Source of the DNA: Gordius sp. MW1
Lineage: Eukaryota > Nematomorpha > Gordioida > Gordea > Gordiidae
DNA: 64,000 bases
Direction of reading: 5' to 3'
Assembly (NCBI GenBank): GCA_964036665.1
Contig: OZ038526.1
Location: forward strand, 32,798,001 to 32,862,000
A model generated the notes under the pieces. That model had not been told where the DNA came from, made no database searches, and saw nothing but the letters and a program-made list of their open reading frames with translations. The first letter of the stretch is position 1. Each line of letters begins with the position of its first letter. Positions 1-11,372 of the stretch are shown piece after piece. Position numbers and translations under genes: made by a program.

Positions 1-1345
1 TAGAATATCTCTTCAAAATTTGGCTAGTTTTTATCCAATAGTATTTAAGATAGAGAGTATTTTAAATGCCCAGGGTCTTCCACGACCCCACCTTCCATAA
101 AATGAAACAAAATTTTTTTTTTCAACATTTTTAAAATATATTATTAAAACCCATTATTGTAAACCCATTTGTGAAGAAATTTTTTGTATACATTTCTTTT
201 TATTTAAAATATTTAAATTTTAAACTCTGATTTTAATTGATAATTTTTCCTCCTGGTATTTCAAAGTGCTTATTTGTTTGATTTCTCCCACAATTTTTGA
301 TTTTTTAATATGTCTAATCTTAAAAAGTGCAGTATTTTTGATAGTTCTTCGTCTGAAGATGTATATATATAATAACAGTTAAAACATTTTATCAAGTAAT
401 TCTTGAAGATTCTCATGATTATATCTACATGAGTAGTCATGAATCTGAGAGTGAGCTAACATGAGATTAAGATGAAGAAGAGTTAATTGACTAACAAAAT
501 TAGTTACTTTTGTAGGAAATAACTTAGAAGCTTTTATTATATGATATATTTCAAAGGGAAATACAATACTAAGTGGCACAAAAATTGTCCTAATAAAAAT
601 GTTAGAACAAGGAACATAATTTTGTATTGCCTTTAACTGGAGTAAGTTATATGAACGGGCAGCCAAAACTTCTCTTGATTGTTTTAAAATACTTATTGCA
701 GACGAAATAGTTAAGAGTATAGTAAATTTAGCAAATTTGTGACTATATAAAACTATAGGTATATAATGTATATGTAACTTTTTATAGCCTCATAAAATTT
801 CTTATGTAAAATATTTAAATATTGCCCTTATTCTTAATTTTTATGTTTTATTATGTATCTGTATAAAAAATTTATGAAATAATATTTAAATTTATAACAA
901 TATAAGTTGAGACCAATTTTGCCATAAAAAATAAAAGGCCAAAAATTGCCTAAGTTTCTCTATTTTCTTTGTTTTTAGGTTATTTTTTACCAAAGTTTCC
1001 ACATTTATAGTTTCAACTTTTATATAATATTAAAACATTAAATAAATGTTTTAACTATTTAACCATAAAATAAAATATATTTTTTTTATATGAGCCAAAA
1101 TAGTCATTAGGGGAAAAATTTTGGGGGTTGCTTTAATTATAAGTATAAAATTTAAACCACTTGATCAAATAGCCAAAATAATATATTAATGAACGTATAA
1201 GAGTTGAAATATTATTCTTGCAAATTTTGACAAGTTTATATTGTAAAACATCTAAGTTATAGCTATTTAAAGTTTGGGGTAATTATGCCCCAAATACCAA
1301 CCGTGTTAGCATTTTTGACCCAACCTACGAAGTGGTAAAACAAAT
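1..1345 (+). mobile_element. TIR transposon family T1, copy 1 (5' end outside window)
   Basis: The sequence is collinear with 21204-22690, sharing the opening TAGAATATCTCT and the GGACCCCACC-like block near position 85. Both copies also share long AT-rich stretches and the closing block around 1275-1330 (TTTGGGGT...CCGTGTTAG). The second copy shows that the closing block is a terminal inverted repeat, so this copy is the right-hand 1.3 kb of a non-autonomous DNA transposon. The 95-codon reading frame inside (complement 379-666) is AT-rich, matches no family I know and is not conserved as coding sequence. Confidence 0.6.
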
Positions 1346-1478
1346 TTATTAAAGTAATAATATGCGCTCTCAGTTCTAAGGTTTTATCTAGGCCAGTGGT
1401 TCCCAATCGTTTTCAGCCATCGCCCCTGGAATAATAACAAAATTGGATCTAACAAAATTATATAATATATACTGCTAA

Positions 1479-1611
1479 GGGCGTAGCCAGGGGGCGGCTG
1501 CCCCCCTTTTAAATTCATTAAGATTATGGCTAAAAATTAAAAATATGATCATTTTGCCCCTCCTTAAATCATTATTGCCCTCCCCCCCTAATTCATATCC
1601 TGGCTTCGCCC
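1479..1611. mobile_element. Small MITE with GGCGTAGCCAGG-type ends
   Basis: The left end GGGCGTAGCCAGG is answered by CCTGGCTTCGCCCA at the right end, giving an imperfect terminal inverted repeat around about 130 bp of C-run-rich noncoding DNA. Similar ends recur at 16638-16793 and 54126-54284. The last copy has an 8-bp target duplication, which suggests a hAT origin for the group. Confidence 0.55.
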
Positions 1612-1612
1612 A

Positions 1613-1781
1613 TGTAGCCAGGGATTGGCAGGGAAAGATGGTTGCCCCCGCTAAAACCAGAAATTCGTCAGATTTAATATAACTAAGACTTAAATTTAAA
1701 AAATTATAAATTTCGCACCTCCCTACCTCCTTAATATATTAATACCCCCCCCCCTCATATTCCAATCCTGGCTATGTCCAT
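1613..1781. mobile_element. Second, adjacent MITE with GTAGCCAGG / CCTGGCTATG ends
   Basis: A further degenerate copy of the same group starts 2 bp after the previous one. It has GTAGCCAGGGATTGGCAGG at the left, CAATCCTGGCTATGTCCAT at the right, and a poly-C run before the right end. No coding potential is seen. Confidence 0.45.
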
Positions 1782-2318
1782 GTTTATTGGACTTCAACAA
1801 TAAAATTAAATTGGCACAAAAATATGAAAAAAATCCATTAAATTAGTGAGGTGTTAATTTCCAGACTTAAAAATAGTTAGCTTTCGCCTAAAATCAACCC
1901 AGGTGCGTTACAATATCTTATTTTTGTTATTAATTGGGATTCGCCTCCACACGGATAAAATCTCATATTAAGATGAAACAAAAAAATCATAGCCCTATAA
2001 ATTTATCAATAAACTATAATATTATATAAATCTATTGAAAGAAAATCAAAAATGGCGTGGGATTATGGGTTCATGGAACGTTTTAAGGCCATGTTTGCAC
2101 CTTTAGAAACTCGGAATGTAATTTTTGCACGACCCAAACCTGACCCCAAGTCGTTCCAATTTAACATACACCCGACTCGAAACGGGAACATTTCAAAATT
2201 TTTGACCCGACCTGACGACATTTCAAAAGCATTTTTCAATTTTTAACCCGCCTCACAACCATTTATCTCAAATTTTAACTCAAACCTCTCGACCCTAAAG
2301 ACATTTCAAACTTTCAAC
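1782..2318. other. No gene seen; CCCGACC-rich patch
   Basis: This is AT-rich sequence with a patch of repeated CCCGACC / CCTGACC words at about 2125-2300. The 64-codon frame at 2052-2246 is a translation of that patch and resembles no protein family. Confidence 0.5.
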
Positions 2319-4224
2319 TAGTGATGGGAAAACGCTTAGCACTAGCGCGCTTAGCACCTCCCCGCTGATGGGAATAGCCTATTAAATACGCTATGTCTAC
2401 TAGCACATAGTCACTTTAAGTGCTATAAGCTATAGGAGATGGGAGGTTTGAGGCGCTAGAGCTATGGGAGATGGGAGGTTTGAGGCGCTAGAGCTATGGG
2501 AGATGGGAGGTTTGAGGTGCTATGAGCTATGGGAGATGGGAGGTTTGAGGTGCTAGAGCTATGGGAGGTTTGAGGCGCTAGAGCTATGGGAGATGGGAGG
2601 TTTGAGGTGCTATGAGCTATAGGAGATGGGAGGTTTGAGGCGCTAAAGCTATAGCCGATAGCACTTAAATGCGCTACTCCTATAGCACGGCGCTAACACC
2701 GGGAATAATTTTTTTAATTGTTTATTTATTAGATATTAAATATGTAAAAATATAAGTTTTTTGCCCTATCTTACCATCTAACTACGACTTATTTTAATAT
2801 AAATTTTATTAAGTGTATGACTTTAATTTAAATATGCATTGTTTCTACATTTATTTTATTAATAACTCGCCCTTCCCCCCCCCCCCCCCCCCCCCCCCTC
2901 GACAAAAAAAAAATTTTTTAATGTAAAAAAAACCCTTACAAATTAATAATTGTTTTTTGTTGTACCCCTCCCAAATTGAACTTTTAACCGTTTTGCCCCC
3001 CTAATCCAAAACCTGGTTATGCCCTAGGAATCGATATCAATAATTAACAAAATATTTGCTTATTTTAATATATTTATATATATAACTAATATATATCTAT
3101 ATAATGCGAAATGGTCGAAAATAAAATTATCGTAGTTTGTGATTTTTAACAAGTGTATTATCATATAGAAGTTGATAAAGATATCTCACTTGGGAAATCT
3201 TTTATAATATTTGCTAAATTTAGTATAAAATAAGTATTTAATCGGCCGAAATAAAACACATTGGAAAATATTACACTTAAAGATTAAATTTGTTATTTAA
3301 GTCGGATTTATATTGTTTATTAATTAGTAAGTTTTATGTTAAGTTGACCGGGGCAGTCATAGCCAGGGAATAATTATTTTTCATAAAATTCATGATATTT
3401 TTTATGTTCAGTTGAAGAAAAGGATAAAGACATTAAAGAAGAGAGCGAAAAATTAATTTTCTTTTTATACTAATCAATGAATAAAATAACATAAGGGTGA
3501 GTACGCATAAGTTCACTCTATTGTTTTCCTTTTCATTGAAACATAATCGCCCTGATGGGATATGGATTAACTTAGGGGGGGGGGGAGTTTAATTTTTTTC
3601 TCAAAAACATGGGCGTAGGGCATAACCGGGTTTTGGATTAGGGGGGGGGGGCGAAACGGTTAAAAGTTCAATTTGGGATAGGCAAAACAAAAAAAAATGA
3701 TTAATTTGTAAAGGTTTTTTTTTACATTGGAAATTTTTTTTTCGTCATTCAGAGGGGGGGAGGGGGAAGGGCGAGTTATTAATAAAATAAATGTAGAAGC
3801 AATGCAAAATATTTAAATTAAAGTCATACACTTAATAAAATTTATATTAAAATAAGTCGTAGTTAGATGGTAAGATAGGGCAAAAAACTTATATTTTTAC
3901 ATATTTAATATCTAATAAATAAACAATTAAAAAAATTATTCCCAGTGTTAGCGTCGTGTTATAGGAGTAGCGCATTTAAGTGCTATCGGCTATAGCTTTA
4001 GCGCCTCAAACCTCCCATCTCCTATAGCTCTAGCACCTCAAACCTCCCATCTCCCATAGCTCTAGCGCCTCAAACCTCCCATCTCCCATAGCTCTAGCGC
4101 CTCAAACCTCCCATCTCCTATAGCTTATAGCACCTCAAACCTCCCATCTCCTATAGCTTATAGCATTTAAAGTGACTATGTGCTATAGCTTTAGCTCCTT
4201 AAAAACGCTATTTCCCCATCACTA
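2319..4224. mobile_element. Foldback transposon FB1 with hAT-like ends (TAGTGATGGG)
   Basis: The element opens with TAGTGATGGGAAAACGC and closes with the inverse (GCGTATT-like block, then TTTCCCCATCACTA). The arms 2319-3025 and 3611-4224 are inverted copies of each other over more than 600 bp and contain the same minisatellite; about 585 bp of spacer lies between them. A 6-bp direct repeat TTCAAC flanks it (2313-2318 and 4225-4230). TAGTG...CACTA ends are typical of the hAT superfamily, but hAT normally makes 8-bp duplications, so the class is inferred. There is no transposase, so it would depend on another element. Confidence 0.75.
2425..2650 (+). repeat. 32-34 bp minisatellite in the left arm of FB1
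   Basis: About seven tandem units built on GCTATGGGAGATGGGAGG followed by TTTGAGGCGCTAGA. The inverse array with about five units lies at 3995-4165 in the right arm. Unit number differs between the arms, so the array has changed length since the arms were identical. Confidence 0.85.
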
Positions 4225-4230
4225 TTCAAC

Positions 4231-4728
4231 CGTGTCCGTCGAGTTTTAGATCAAACCTGCAGGCCTCGATCTTATACCTCAATTATCATAAAATTAGTAT
4301 GTTATGCATAAAAAACAAATGGTCCGATTTAGTGACGTAGTTAGGGGAGGGCCAAGTCCCCCCCCCAAGGCAAAATTATTTATATTTTGTTTACGAATAA
4401 ACAATTATTTTAATTAAGCTAAGCTACTTTTTTATATATTTAGCTTATTAAAAATCGCAAAATACTTAAATTTTTTAGAAAATCCTTGGCTCTATACAAT
4501 TGTTTTAATCAAATATTTATAATATCTTCTTTGGGATTGGGACAATACTAAAATCTACAAAGACCGTCGTTATCAGAGACCTGAAATCATTAATATAGAT
4601 TTTCGAACGGTTCGGGGGTGGAGGGGGCGACATAACAAAATCCGGGCAAATCTGGCTCAATGAGAGTTTTATACATGTTTTATGTGTTTTTATATGATTT
4701 TATGTTTTCGGGTATAATTTTGTCACTA
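4231..4728. other. No gene seen; one degenerate MITE end
   Basis: AT-rich DNA with a single GTGACGTAGTTAGGGG end and a poly-C run near 4333-4370, probably a decayed MITE of the GGCGTAGCC group. No open frame of interest. Confidence 0.4.
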
Positions 4729-5805
4729 TTAATTTCTATGCAATTTATGGGCTCGCTTTTCGTTGTCCGTCCATCCGTCCGTCCGTTGTTCAACTTGTAA
4801 TTATTGCATAATTGCCGTGTAGATTATTTATGGTTGTGAACTTATGATTCTGTAAAAGACATTTATTTGGCTTTTGCAAATAGACTAGCTTATGACCGCT
4901 TGTTAGCTTAAATTTTTTTGACCTCGCTCGAGCCCTATATTCATTATTGTTGTTGTGCCCGACTGATTAGCTTTAACCCTAAATTTCTTTGGGCAACTTG
5001 TCTAGGTTGTTGCTTTATAACGGATTCTTGCGAAATTGGCTAAAAAATTCCTTGCAAATAAAGGATGACCGTTGCTCTATTGTATTTGCAACCGGCTAAA
5101 GGCCAAAATTATTAATTTAGTTAATTGCTATTTTAATTGTATTGCTGCTTTGTGTGTTTTTTCTTTTTGTTATTAACTTGAATTTTGCATTCATAATATA
5201 TTGTTATTGTTAATAAGAAAAGATTAATCATATGAGCTATTTGGCCGTCTGCTGGCTGCTATAAAAAAATGACCACTGGCCAAAGTGTGATAGGAATTTT
5301 TTTTTGTTTTTTCAATATTTGGTCCTTATGTACTTAGACGCTTTTTGACCTGCAGACTGCTGATTATTAGAAAATATGCCACTGACCAAAGTGTATATCT
5401 TTTTTTTTTAGCTATATTATAATTATAGGCTATTTGGCCGCCTGCTGACCAATGGAAAAAATAACCACTGGCCAAAGTGTTTTTTTCGTTTTTTTAATAT
5501 TTGGCCCTTGTGTATTTAGGCGCTTTTTGACCTGCTGACCATTAGAAAAAATGTCCACTGGTTAAAGTGTATATCAATTTTTAATTATAGGCTATTTGGC
5601 CGTCTGCTGACCAATGGAAAAAATGACCACTGTCCAAAAGTGGGCTTAGAAAATTTTTCGTTTTTTTAATTTATGTGCTAATAGTATTGGTTTTACATAT
5701 CGATTGAATAGAAACAATATCAAGATATTTCTACTATTTGGTAATTAATTTCTTATTTAATTTTATACCACGTCTTACCGCACCACACACCCCCTACAAG
5801 GGGCT
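4729..5805 (+). mobile_element. Helentron-like non-autonomous element H1
   Basis: It opens with TTAATTTCTATGCAATTT followed by ATGGGCTCG and a (CCGT)n run, the same 5' end as in the four other copies. Internally it carries units of the shared minisatellite (TTTGGCCGTCTGCTGACCAA ... ATGACCACTGGCCAAAG) at about 5240-5660. It ends in a small GC hairpin, CCCCTACAAGGGGC, followed by T-rich sequence. The long variant segment at 4760-5230 is shared with H5. The plan (5' end block, minisatellite, 3' hairpin, no ORF) is that of Helentron-derived non-autonomous elements. Confidence 0.6.
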
Positions 5806-5806
5806 T

Positions 5807-6285
5807 TCTTCTTCTTTATCAGTTATTTGGTCCCACATTCGTGGGGTTTGTTTTGATAAGTTTCATCTTGGCCGAGTGAGTGCCATGTCTTGACTAATCT
5901 CAGTTTTCATAACTTTATCGACTTGCCCTTTCCACGTGACACGAGGTCGTCCTCTTCCTCTCTTCCCCGGTACCTCCATGTCCAGTACTTTTTGATTTAC
6001 GTCATCCGTGTCCCTTCTTAGTATATGCCCATACCACCTTAGCCGATTTTCGTTAATCATGTCCGCCATAGGTTGAATACCCATTTTTTTCATGAGAAAG
6101 TCATTCGTCATATGGTCGAGCTTAGTATACCCCAAGCTCCACCGTATCATTCTCATCTCTGTGGCTTGTAATAGCTTTCCTTCCGTGGTGTTTAATGCCC
6201 ATGTTTCACTTCCATATAGTAACACCGGTGTAATATCAATTTCCACGACGCTTAAAAAAATCGACATGCCAATCAAAAATTTTTC
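5807..6285 (-). pseudogene. 5'-truncated LINE, C-terminal end of the RT protein
   Basis: The 137-codon frame at 5863-6276 (complement) carries the C-terminal region of APE-type LINE proteins. The block LLYGSETWAL is followed by a helical MRMIRW segment, RLRWYGHILRR, and a basic GKRGRGRPR.TW tail. These are the usual last 120-140 residues after the reverse transcriptase fingers. Nothing upstream on this strand continues the protein, so the copy is 5' truncated, as in incomplete LINE insertion. Its 3' tail (GAAGAAGAAAG on this strand) touches the hairpin end of H1. The LINE at 32597-37045 is related but from another family. Confidence 0.8.
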
Positions 6286-6399
6286 TTAAAATTTTAAATT
6301 AAATTTCTATAGGCTAACACAAACAATCAACAGATGTTTTCAGTTAATAACCTAAAATATTCACAAAAAATATTGATTATAATTCAACCCTGGTTTACA

Positions 6400-6871
6400 A
6401 GTTTAATTAAAATTTATCATATTTACACATTGCATTTACTTATCTTTTGATATGTGTTTTTTAGCTTGAGCTGATGACAATTATATCTATGTTTATAAGC
6501 CTATCCTTTTAAATGTAAGTTTGGTAAAGATTATAACCTGAGCTGATAAAATTTAAAAAGTCAAGTCAATATTGTATTTGGTACATTTATAATAACCTAA
6601 GGGATATTTTAGTGAGTATTTAAATACATTGAGCTTGAGCTAATGATTATTATATCTAATCTATGTTTATAATCCTATCCTTTTAAATGTAATTTTGGGA
6701 AAGCTTATAACCTGAGCTGATATAATTTATAAACTCAATAATGTATTTGGTATATTTAAAATAACCTAAAGGATATTTGAGTGAGTATTTAAATCATAGA
6801 GCTTGAGCTGATGATCATTATATCTATGTTTATAAGCCTATCCTTTTAAATGTAATTTTGGTAAAGCTTAT
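6400..6871 (+). repeat. 168-bp tandem repeat, left part
   Basis: GAGCTTGAGCTGATGA landmarks occur at about 6462, 6631 and 6799, and again at 11313 after the inserted LTR element. When the insert is ignored the period stays near 165-169 bp. Each unit contains CTTATAACCTGAGCTGAT, which is the site into which element A integrated. Confidence 0.85.
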
Positions 6872-7010
6872 TGATACGTGTCAACGCAATTCGTTTATTA
6901 GATAAAGAATGACTGCAATTCCAGAATATCAAATCATATATGGTTGTTGATAAAAAACGAACGATAATTACAATTCGATGTTACAAACATAAAATAGTAC
7001 AACCATAACA
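6872..7010 (-). repeat. 3' LTR of element A
   Basis: 139 bp, TG...CA borders, preceded on the coding strand by the purine tract AAGCGGGGAGA and followed by target duplication CTTAT. Confidence 0.9.
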
Positions 7011-7037
7011 TCTCTCCCCGCTTAATTTTTTACATCC

Positions 7038-7232
7038 TCACATCTCTTCAATCAATCTACGTGGCGGTTTCTTGATTCTATCCTTCCTTCTTAGAAAAAC
7101 ATTTTCGTTCTCCGGTGCATCCATTTCATATGGCATTAATTCCTCTTGTACTGACTGTTCAAATACCAGTGAGGCTGATCTCCACATTTGTTGATCATGC
7201 GTTTCCTCCACCTCTTCTTGAAATTCCTCCAC
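7038..7232 (-). pseudogene. C-terminal tail of pol, element A
   Basis: 64 residues, acidic at first and ending in a basic RRKDRIKKPPRRL stretch, as in the tails that follow integrase in Ty3/gypsy polyproteins. It stops 28 bp before the 3' LTR. Identification rests on position and composition only. Confidence 0.45.
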
Positions 7233-7379
7233 TGGTATCGATGCCGCTGAACTTAGTGCCTGTTAATCTTTGACTTCTTCTTCCCTCCTCCTTAATTGGT
7301 TCGCATGCTTCCGTTAGACTTTATTATGACTTTCTACATTGTACGACAACAAGCCTTTCCCAGCTGATACTTTACCTTT

Positions 7380-7949
7380 TCACCACCCAAACGTTAATTC
7401 ATTTTTCACCCAGACCGGATTATTAGTTTCGAAATTCCTTGAATGAGCCGTCCTATCGTGGTGGTTGGTTTGTTTATCAATCTGACGTTCTAAATAAGTT
7501 CGAGGATTCGGTCGAGACCAATCTATAATGGTCCGGTTCCTTCGACCAAGTAGCATTTTCGACGGTGACCTACCTGTTGAACTATGTTCGGACAATCTGT
7601 ATGTAGATAGAATCTCATTCATACAATCCTCAGGATCCTTGATGTCTTCTCTGGTTGCCAAGTAACGGCTTTTTAATGTTCTAATGCATCTTTCAGCACA
7701 TCCATTGGTTTTGGGATGATACGGGGTTGTCAAAACATGTACTATATTATAAACCTTACAAAATTTTTCAAATTCGTCGGATGTAAATTGGGGTCCGTTA
7801 TCACTGACTATTTGGCGCGGAACACCAAATCGAGCTAACCAACCTTTTAATTTCTTTATCACAATTTTTGAATACGAATTTTTAAGGAGTTCCACTTCAA
7901 TCCATTTTGAGTAAGAATCAATTCCAACCAACCATAAGTAGGAGTCCAT
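7380..7949 (-). pseudogene. Integrase catalytic core, element A
   Basis: 189 residues of an RNase H-fold integrase. The catalytic triad can be read as Asp in GIDSYSKWIEV, Asp in VSDNGPQFTS and Glu in TNGCAERCIRTLK. The core is therefore chemically complete, although it is cut off from the zinc domain upstream and from the tail downstream. It would have inserted the cDNA with the 5-bp stagger seen at the element borders. Confidence 0.85.
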
Positions 7950-7963
7950 TGGACCTGCTAGGT

Positions 7964-8200
7964 CTATATGCAGTCTTTTCCATGGTGCGTTTGTAGCGTT
8001 CCAAGAATATAACAGAATTCCGGCATATTAACGCGATTTCTTTGGCAACTGCCACAACTATTGATAAATTTCTTAATATCCTCATCCAAACTCGGCAAAT
8101 AAACGTAATATCTACTAATAGATTTCATAGCATTTATTCCGGGGTGCCCTCTATGTAAAATATTTAATACTGGCTTACGCAGAATATTAGGTATTATCAT
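7964..8200 (-). pseudogene. Integrase zinc-binding (HHCC) domain, element A
   Basis: 78 residues with HRGH near residue 17 and CGSC near residue 49, the HHCC zinc-binding module that precedes the integrase core. The frame is lost shortly after CQRN, before the core domain, which reopens at 7949 in another frame. Confidence 0.8.
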
Positions 8201-8258
8201 TCGTCCGTTCCAGTTCCACTGTATAATACCTTTATCAGAGCATAGTTCACTCTTCTTA

Positions 8259-9290
8259 TTAATACGGTATCAAATCTTCGGTAAATGTAGTTTTATTTAC
8301 TCCCCAACCCTGATCTATATAAATCAATACTTTCTTTAGCGTGCTGTCCTTGTGCGTTTCTCTAGCGAGGGTTTTTTCAGAAATATGTAAGTCCTGTAGT
8401 TTAATTGATCTCAAACACGCAAAAGTTTTTTCGTCCTCCATTGCGTCCTCGACATCTTCGGGTAAAGGTAATCTTGATAAGGCATCTGCTATCCCGGGTT
8501 TATATTCCAATTTAAAGTAATAAGCCGCCAGCTTCCAAGCCCATCTTATTAATCTATTGTTGCAAATTTTGGACATATTATAATTTTCGCCGAATATCCG
8601 CTGCAATGGTTTGTGTCCGCAAGATAAATTCCCTTCCAAATGCGTGAAATTTTTCACAGCCAACAGCAATGCTCTCGCTTCTTTGTCAATCGAGGCGTAG
8701 TTTTTCTCTGACTTAGACAACGTCCTTGAGGCATAAGCAATTGGTTTTTCCAAACCATTCGAAAACCTGTGCATTAACACTGCTCCGAATCCAACATTAG
8801 AAGCATCGCAATCAAGCACTAAAGGTAGTTTAATTGAATAAGGAATCACTGTGTCTTCCTGAGTTAAGCATGTTTTAACTTTATTATAGACTGCGTCCTC
8901 TATGGAAGTCCATGTCCATTTACATTTTAAACTCGTCAATCGATGTAACGGAGCGCATATGCTATGAAGGTGTGGAATAAACTTCTCAAAATAATTTACC
9001 AAACCCAAAAATGCCCTTAGTTGGTGTACATTTTGTGAAATTGGCGCCTCTTGAATTGCCCGAATTTTTTCTGGCATCGGATGTATGCTATATTGATCTA
9101 TACGAAATCCCAAAAAATTCATTGAGTCTTCTAAAAATTTTACCTTCCTTAATTTTGCTTTCAATCCGGCCCTATTCATTTTTGCTAGAACATCTGTCAA
9201 ATTTCTTAAGTGCTCCTCATCATCCTCACCAGTTACGATTAGGTCGTCTAAATAGACTCCCGTCTTTTTACAATCCTTAAGCACATCCAT
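8259..9290 (-). pseudogene. pol: Reverse transcriptase C-terminal part and RNase H, element A
   Basis: 343 residues. YLDD near residue 13 is the RT catalytic box, and FLGFRI near 60 and the LRAFLGLVNYF block near 92 complete the RT. RNase H begins near residue 160 with the DCDAS motif, and DKEARAL supplies the expected Glu. The third acidic site, normally in a TDHKPL context, reads CGHKPL here, so that Asp has become Gly and RNase H should be inactive. The DALSRLPL connection region follows. The frame is otherwise open, showing that decay is moderate. Confidence 0.85.
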
Positions 9291-9296
9291 AAATCT

Positions 9297-9692
9297 CTAG
9301 AATAAAATTGGTGCTGTAGCGAGTCCGAACGGCAACCGTTCGTAACGATAATAACCAACATGTGTGTTAATTATCAGAAAATTTTGTGATTGTTCTTCAA
9401 CCCTCATTTGCAGGTATGCGTCCTTAAGGTCGATTGTCGTAAACCTTTTTCCTCCGGATAATTTTGCCACAATATCATCGAATGTTGGCAGAATGTGATA
9501 GTCCTTAAGGAGAAAGGGGTTCAATGTAACTTTAAAATCCCCACAAATTCGGATGTCACCATTATTTTTTTTACAAACTGTCGGTGTAACCCATTCAACC
9601 AGGCTCTTCGATGGTTCCACTATTTCGATTACATCGGGGGCAATTAGTCTATCAAGTTCCTTTTCTATGGGACCTCTTAAGGAAAACGGCAC
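9297..9692 (-). pseudogene. pol: Reverse transcriptase, N-terminal part, element A
   Basis: 131 residues with the RT blocks IRICGDFKVTLNP, FTTIDLKDAYLQM (first catalytic Asp) and RLPFGLATAP. The frame ends in a TAG at 9297-9299 and goes on in the same frame at 9290 and below, so a single nonsense codon separates the two RT halves. Here FGLATAP is followed directly by ILF, where related elements have a longer spacer, so a small deletion is also possible. Confidence 0.85.
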
Positions 9693-9802
9693 CCGACGAG
9701 CCGGTAGAATCTTCCCTGTAGCCGAAGATTTAATGTTAATACGAACTGGAGTGGATTTTATGACTCCCGGTTTGTTGTCAAAAATTTCTGCGAATTTCTT
9801 GA

Positions 9803-10279
9803 TTAACTTGTGTATTTTCGTGCTCGAGTTCCTTTGCTAATAGATGCCACTTGTTGAACATTATATATTTTTAAACACCTGGGAATCTCGAAACCAAATT
9901 TTAGTATCCATGGCAACCCAAATAAAGGAGCATCCGATGCTTTCGTAACAATAACAGGAAGGAATGTGACTGTTATGTCCAAGTCCCACTTTGATATCTG
10001 TCTCGTATAAAACATCTAATTTTTGGTGGCCATATACCGTGAAATTATCTGTTGCCTCAGTTGCGGCTTTCCAATCCGCTTTCATATAACTTCATTTATG
10101 ACCGAAACCTGAGCACCGGTGTCATATTCCAATCGAAATGCAACATCATTTAGATTAGCGTCGGTAGTCGCTCTTTTTCGATCAATTTTTTTTATGTGGT
10201 TGATGGAATTTATTTCGCCAAATACTTCTGGTTCTAAATCATCAGACACTTTATTTATCCTTTTATTATATTTCTGCAA
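9803..10279 (-). pseudogene. Aspartic protease region of element A, frameshifted
   Basis: The frame at 10082-10279 ends with LEYDTGAQVSVI, containing the DTG active-site triad of retroviral-type aspartic proteases. It overlaps the end of gag by 25 bp in another frame, as gag and pol often do. The rest of the domain is spread over two overlapping frames (9861-10085 and 9803-10015), so at least two indels have occurred. The enzyme would have cut the Gag-Pol polyprotein. Confidence 0.7.
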
Positions 10280-11048
10280 GCTCGAGAGAAATGACCAACT
10301 TTTTTACAATTGAAACATGTTGCCATAGTCGCTGTACATTTATTTCGAGCATGCGATCTCCCACATCGATAATATCTTGAAGAACTATTCGCCTCCTGGT
10401 GCTCTCTATTAACACTTGTATCATTACGACTATCTTTTATTTTATTAATATTCGCGGTGCTAACTTCTTTTTCCGCTCTTTCCCATGCCAACGCCATATC
10501 CAAAATTTGATTAAACGTTAGGCAACTACCATCATGATTCATCATACTTGGATATTTACTTCGAATTTCAACTTCTTGGATAACGAATTTTAGCGCGAAA
10601 CTGGTCACGCAGACGTTCTTCGACATCATTTTCAAATTTTTCTAGCTAAGCCGTTTCTTTTCTTTCAAACGTTTTGTAAATTAAAAAACAGTCTCTCCAT
10701 CAGCTCTTATAATCCGAATGAATTCGAGTCTTGACGCCATGATGCTAGATTTGGGCTTATTGACAAGTTTCCACAAATTCATCAAAACTTGCCTCTAAGA
10801 TATTTTTTGGAAATAAATTTTTTTTAATTTGAATTATGTTGGCGATTCCAAAGTATGCTCAGAATAATTTTTTTTAAAATACGCTTTAGTCCTTCCCCCT
10901 CGGTATGAATTCCTTTAGCCAACAATGTATACTTTACATTGTCGAAATATTCTTCCACTCGAATCTCCGGGGAAAATGGTTGTAGAACTATTTTTGATTT
11001 ATCAACTTCGTTGTCAGTATCCGTTTCATTTTTTATAGCATAATTCAT
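10255..11048 (-). pseudogene. gag: gag of element A, broken
   Basis: The first piece (10824-11048) starts with a methionine about 30 bp inside the 5' LTR border and is rich in acidic residues. The second (10255-10635) ends in two zinc-knuckle-like motifs, a degenerate one (CGRSHARNKC) and a clear CCHC knuckle, CFNCKKVGHFSRAC, which binds packaged RNA in this family. The stretch 10636-10823 has stops in all frames, so the reading frame is lost between the two pieces. In a working element this would be the structural protein of the particle. Confidence 0.75.
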
Positions 11049-11076
11049 CCTTGAATAATAAGTTTCTCGTCGCCAA

Positions 11077-11216
11077 TGATACGTGTAAACGCAATTCGTT
11101 TATTAGATAAAGAATGACCGTAATTCCAGAATATTCAAATCATAAATGGTTGTTGATAAAAAACGAACGATAATTACACTTCGATGTTACAAACATAAAA
11201 AAGTACAATCATAACA
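11077..11216 (-). repeat. 5' LTR of element A
   Basis: 140 bp, nearly identical to 6872-7010. Being upstream of gag it should hold the promoter and transcription start of the element, although no clear TATA box stands out in so short an LTR. Confidence 0.9.
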
Positions 11217-11372
11217 CTTATAACCTGAGCTGATTTAATTGATAAACTCAATATTGTATTTGGTACATTTATAATAACCTAAGGGATATTTGAGTGAGTA
11301 TTTAAATACATTGAGCTTGAGCTGATGATCATTATATTTATGTTTATAAGCCTATCCTTTTAATTATTATTA
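11217..11372 (+). repeat. 168-bp tandem repeat, right part
   Basis: Continues the unit interrupted at 6871: CTTATAACCTGAGCTGAT follows the LTR directly and the next GAGCTTGAGCTGATGATC is at 11313. It ends where element H2 begins. Confidence 0.8.

Larger units (their letters stand above)
6872..11216 (-). mobile_element. LTR retrotransposon A (Ty3/gypsy), complete but decayed
   Basis: Two 139-140 bp LTRs bracket gag, protease, reverse transcriptase, RNase H and integrase remnants in Ty3/gypsy order on the - strand. The 5-bp target duplication CTTAT lies at 6867-6871 and 11217-11221. The LTRs begin TGATACGTG and end CATAACA. I count 7 substitutions and one indel between them, about 5 percent, so the insertion is not recent. 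Next to the 5' LTR, at 11060-11076 (complement), TTGGCGACGAGAAAC is the likely primer-binding site. A purine tract (AAGCGGGGAGA) precedes the 3' LTR. The short LTRs and TGGCGAC-type primer site would fit a Mag-like lineage, but that placement is inferred. Confidence 0.9.

Noticed and set aside
379..666. 95-codon frame on the - strand
   Set aside because: Lies within transposon copy T1 and is not maintained in the second copy.
2052..2246. 64-codon frame on the + strand
   Set aside because: Translation of a CCCGACC-rich patch; no family or splice context.
2425..2650. Short regular repeats considered as a CRISPR array
   Set aside because: No spacers; the array is mirrored in the other arm of a foldback transposon.
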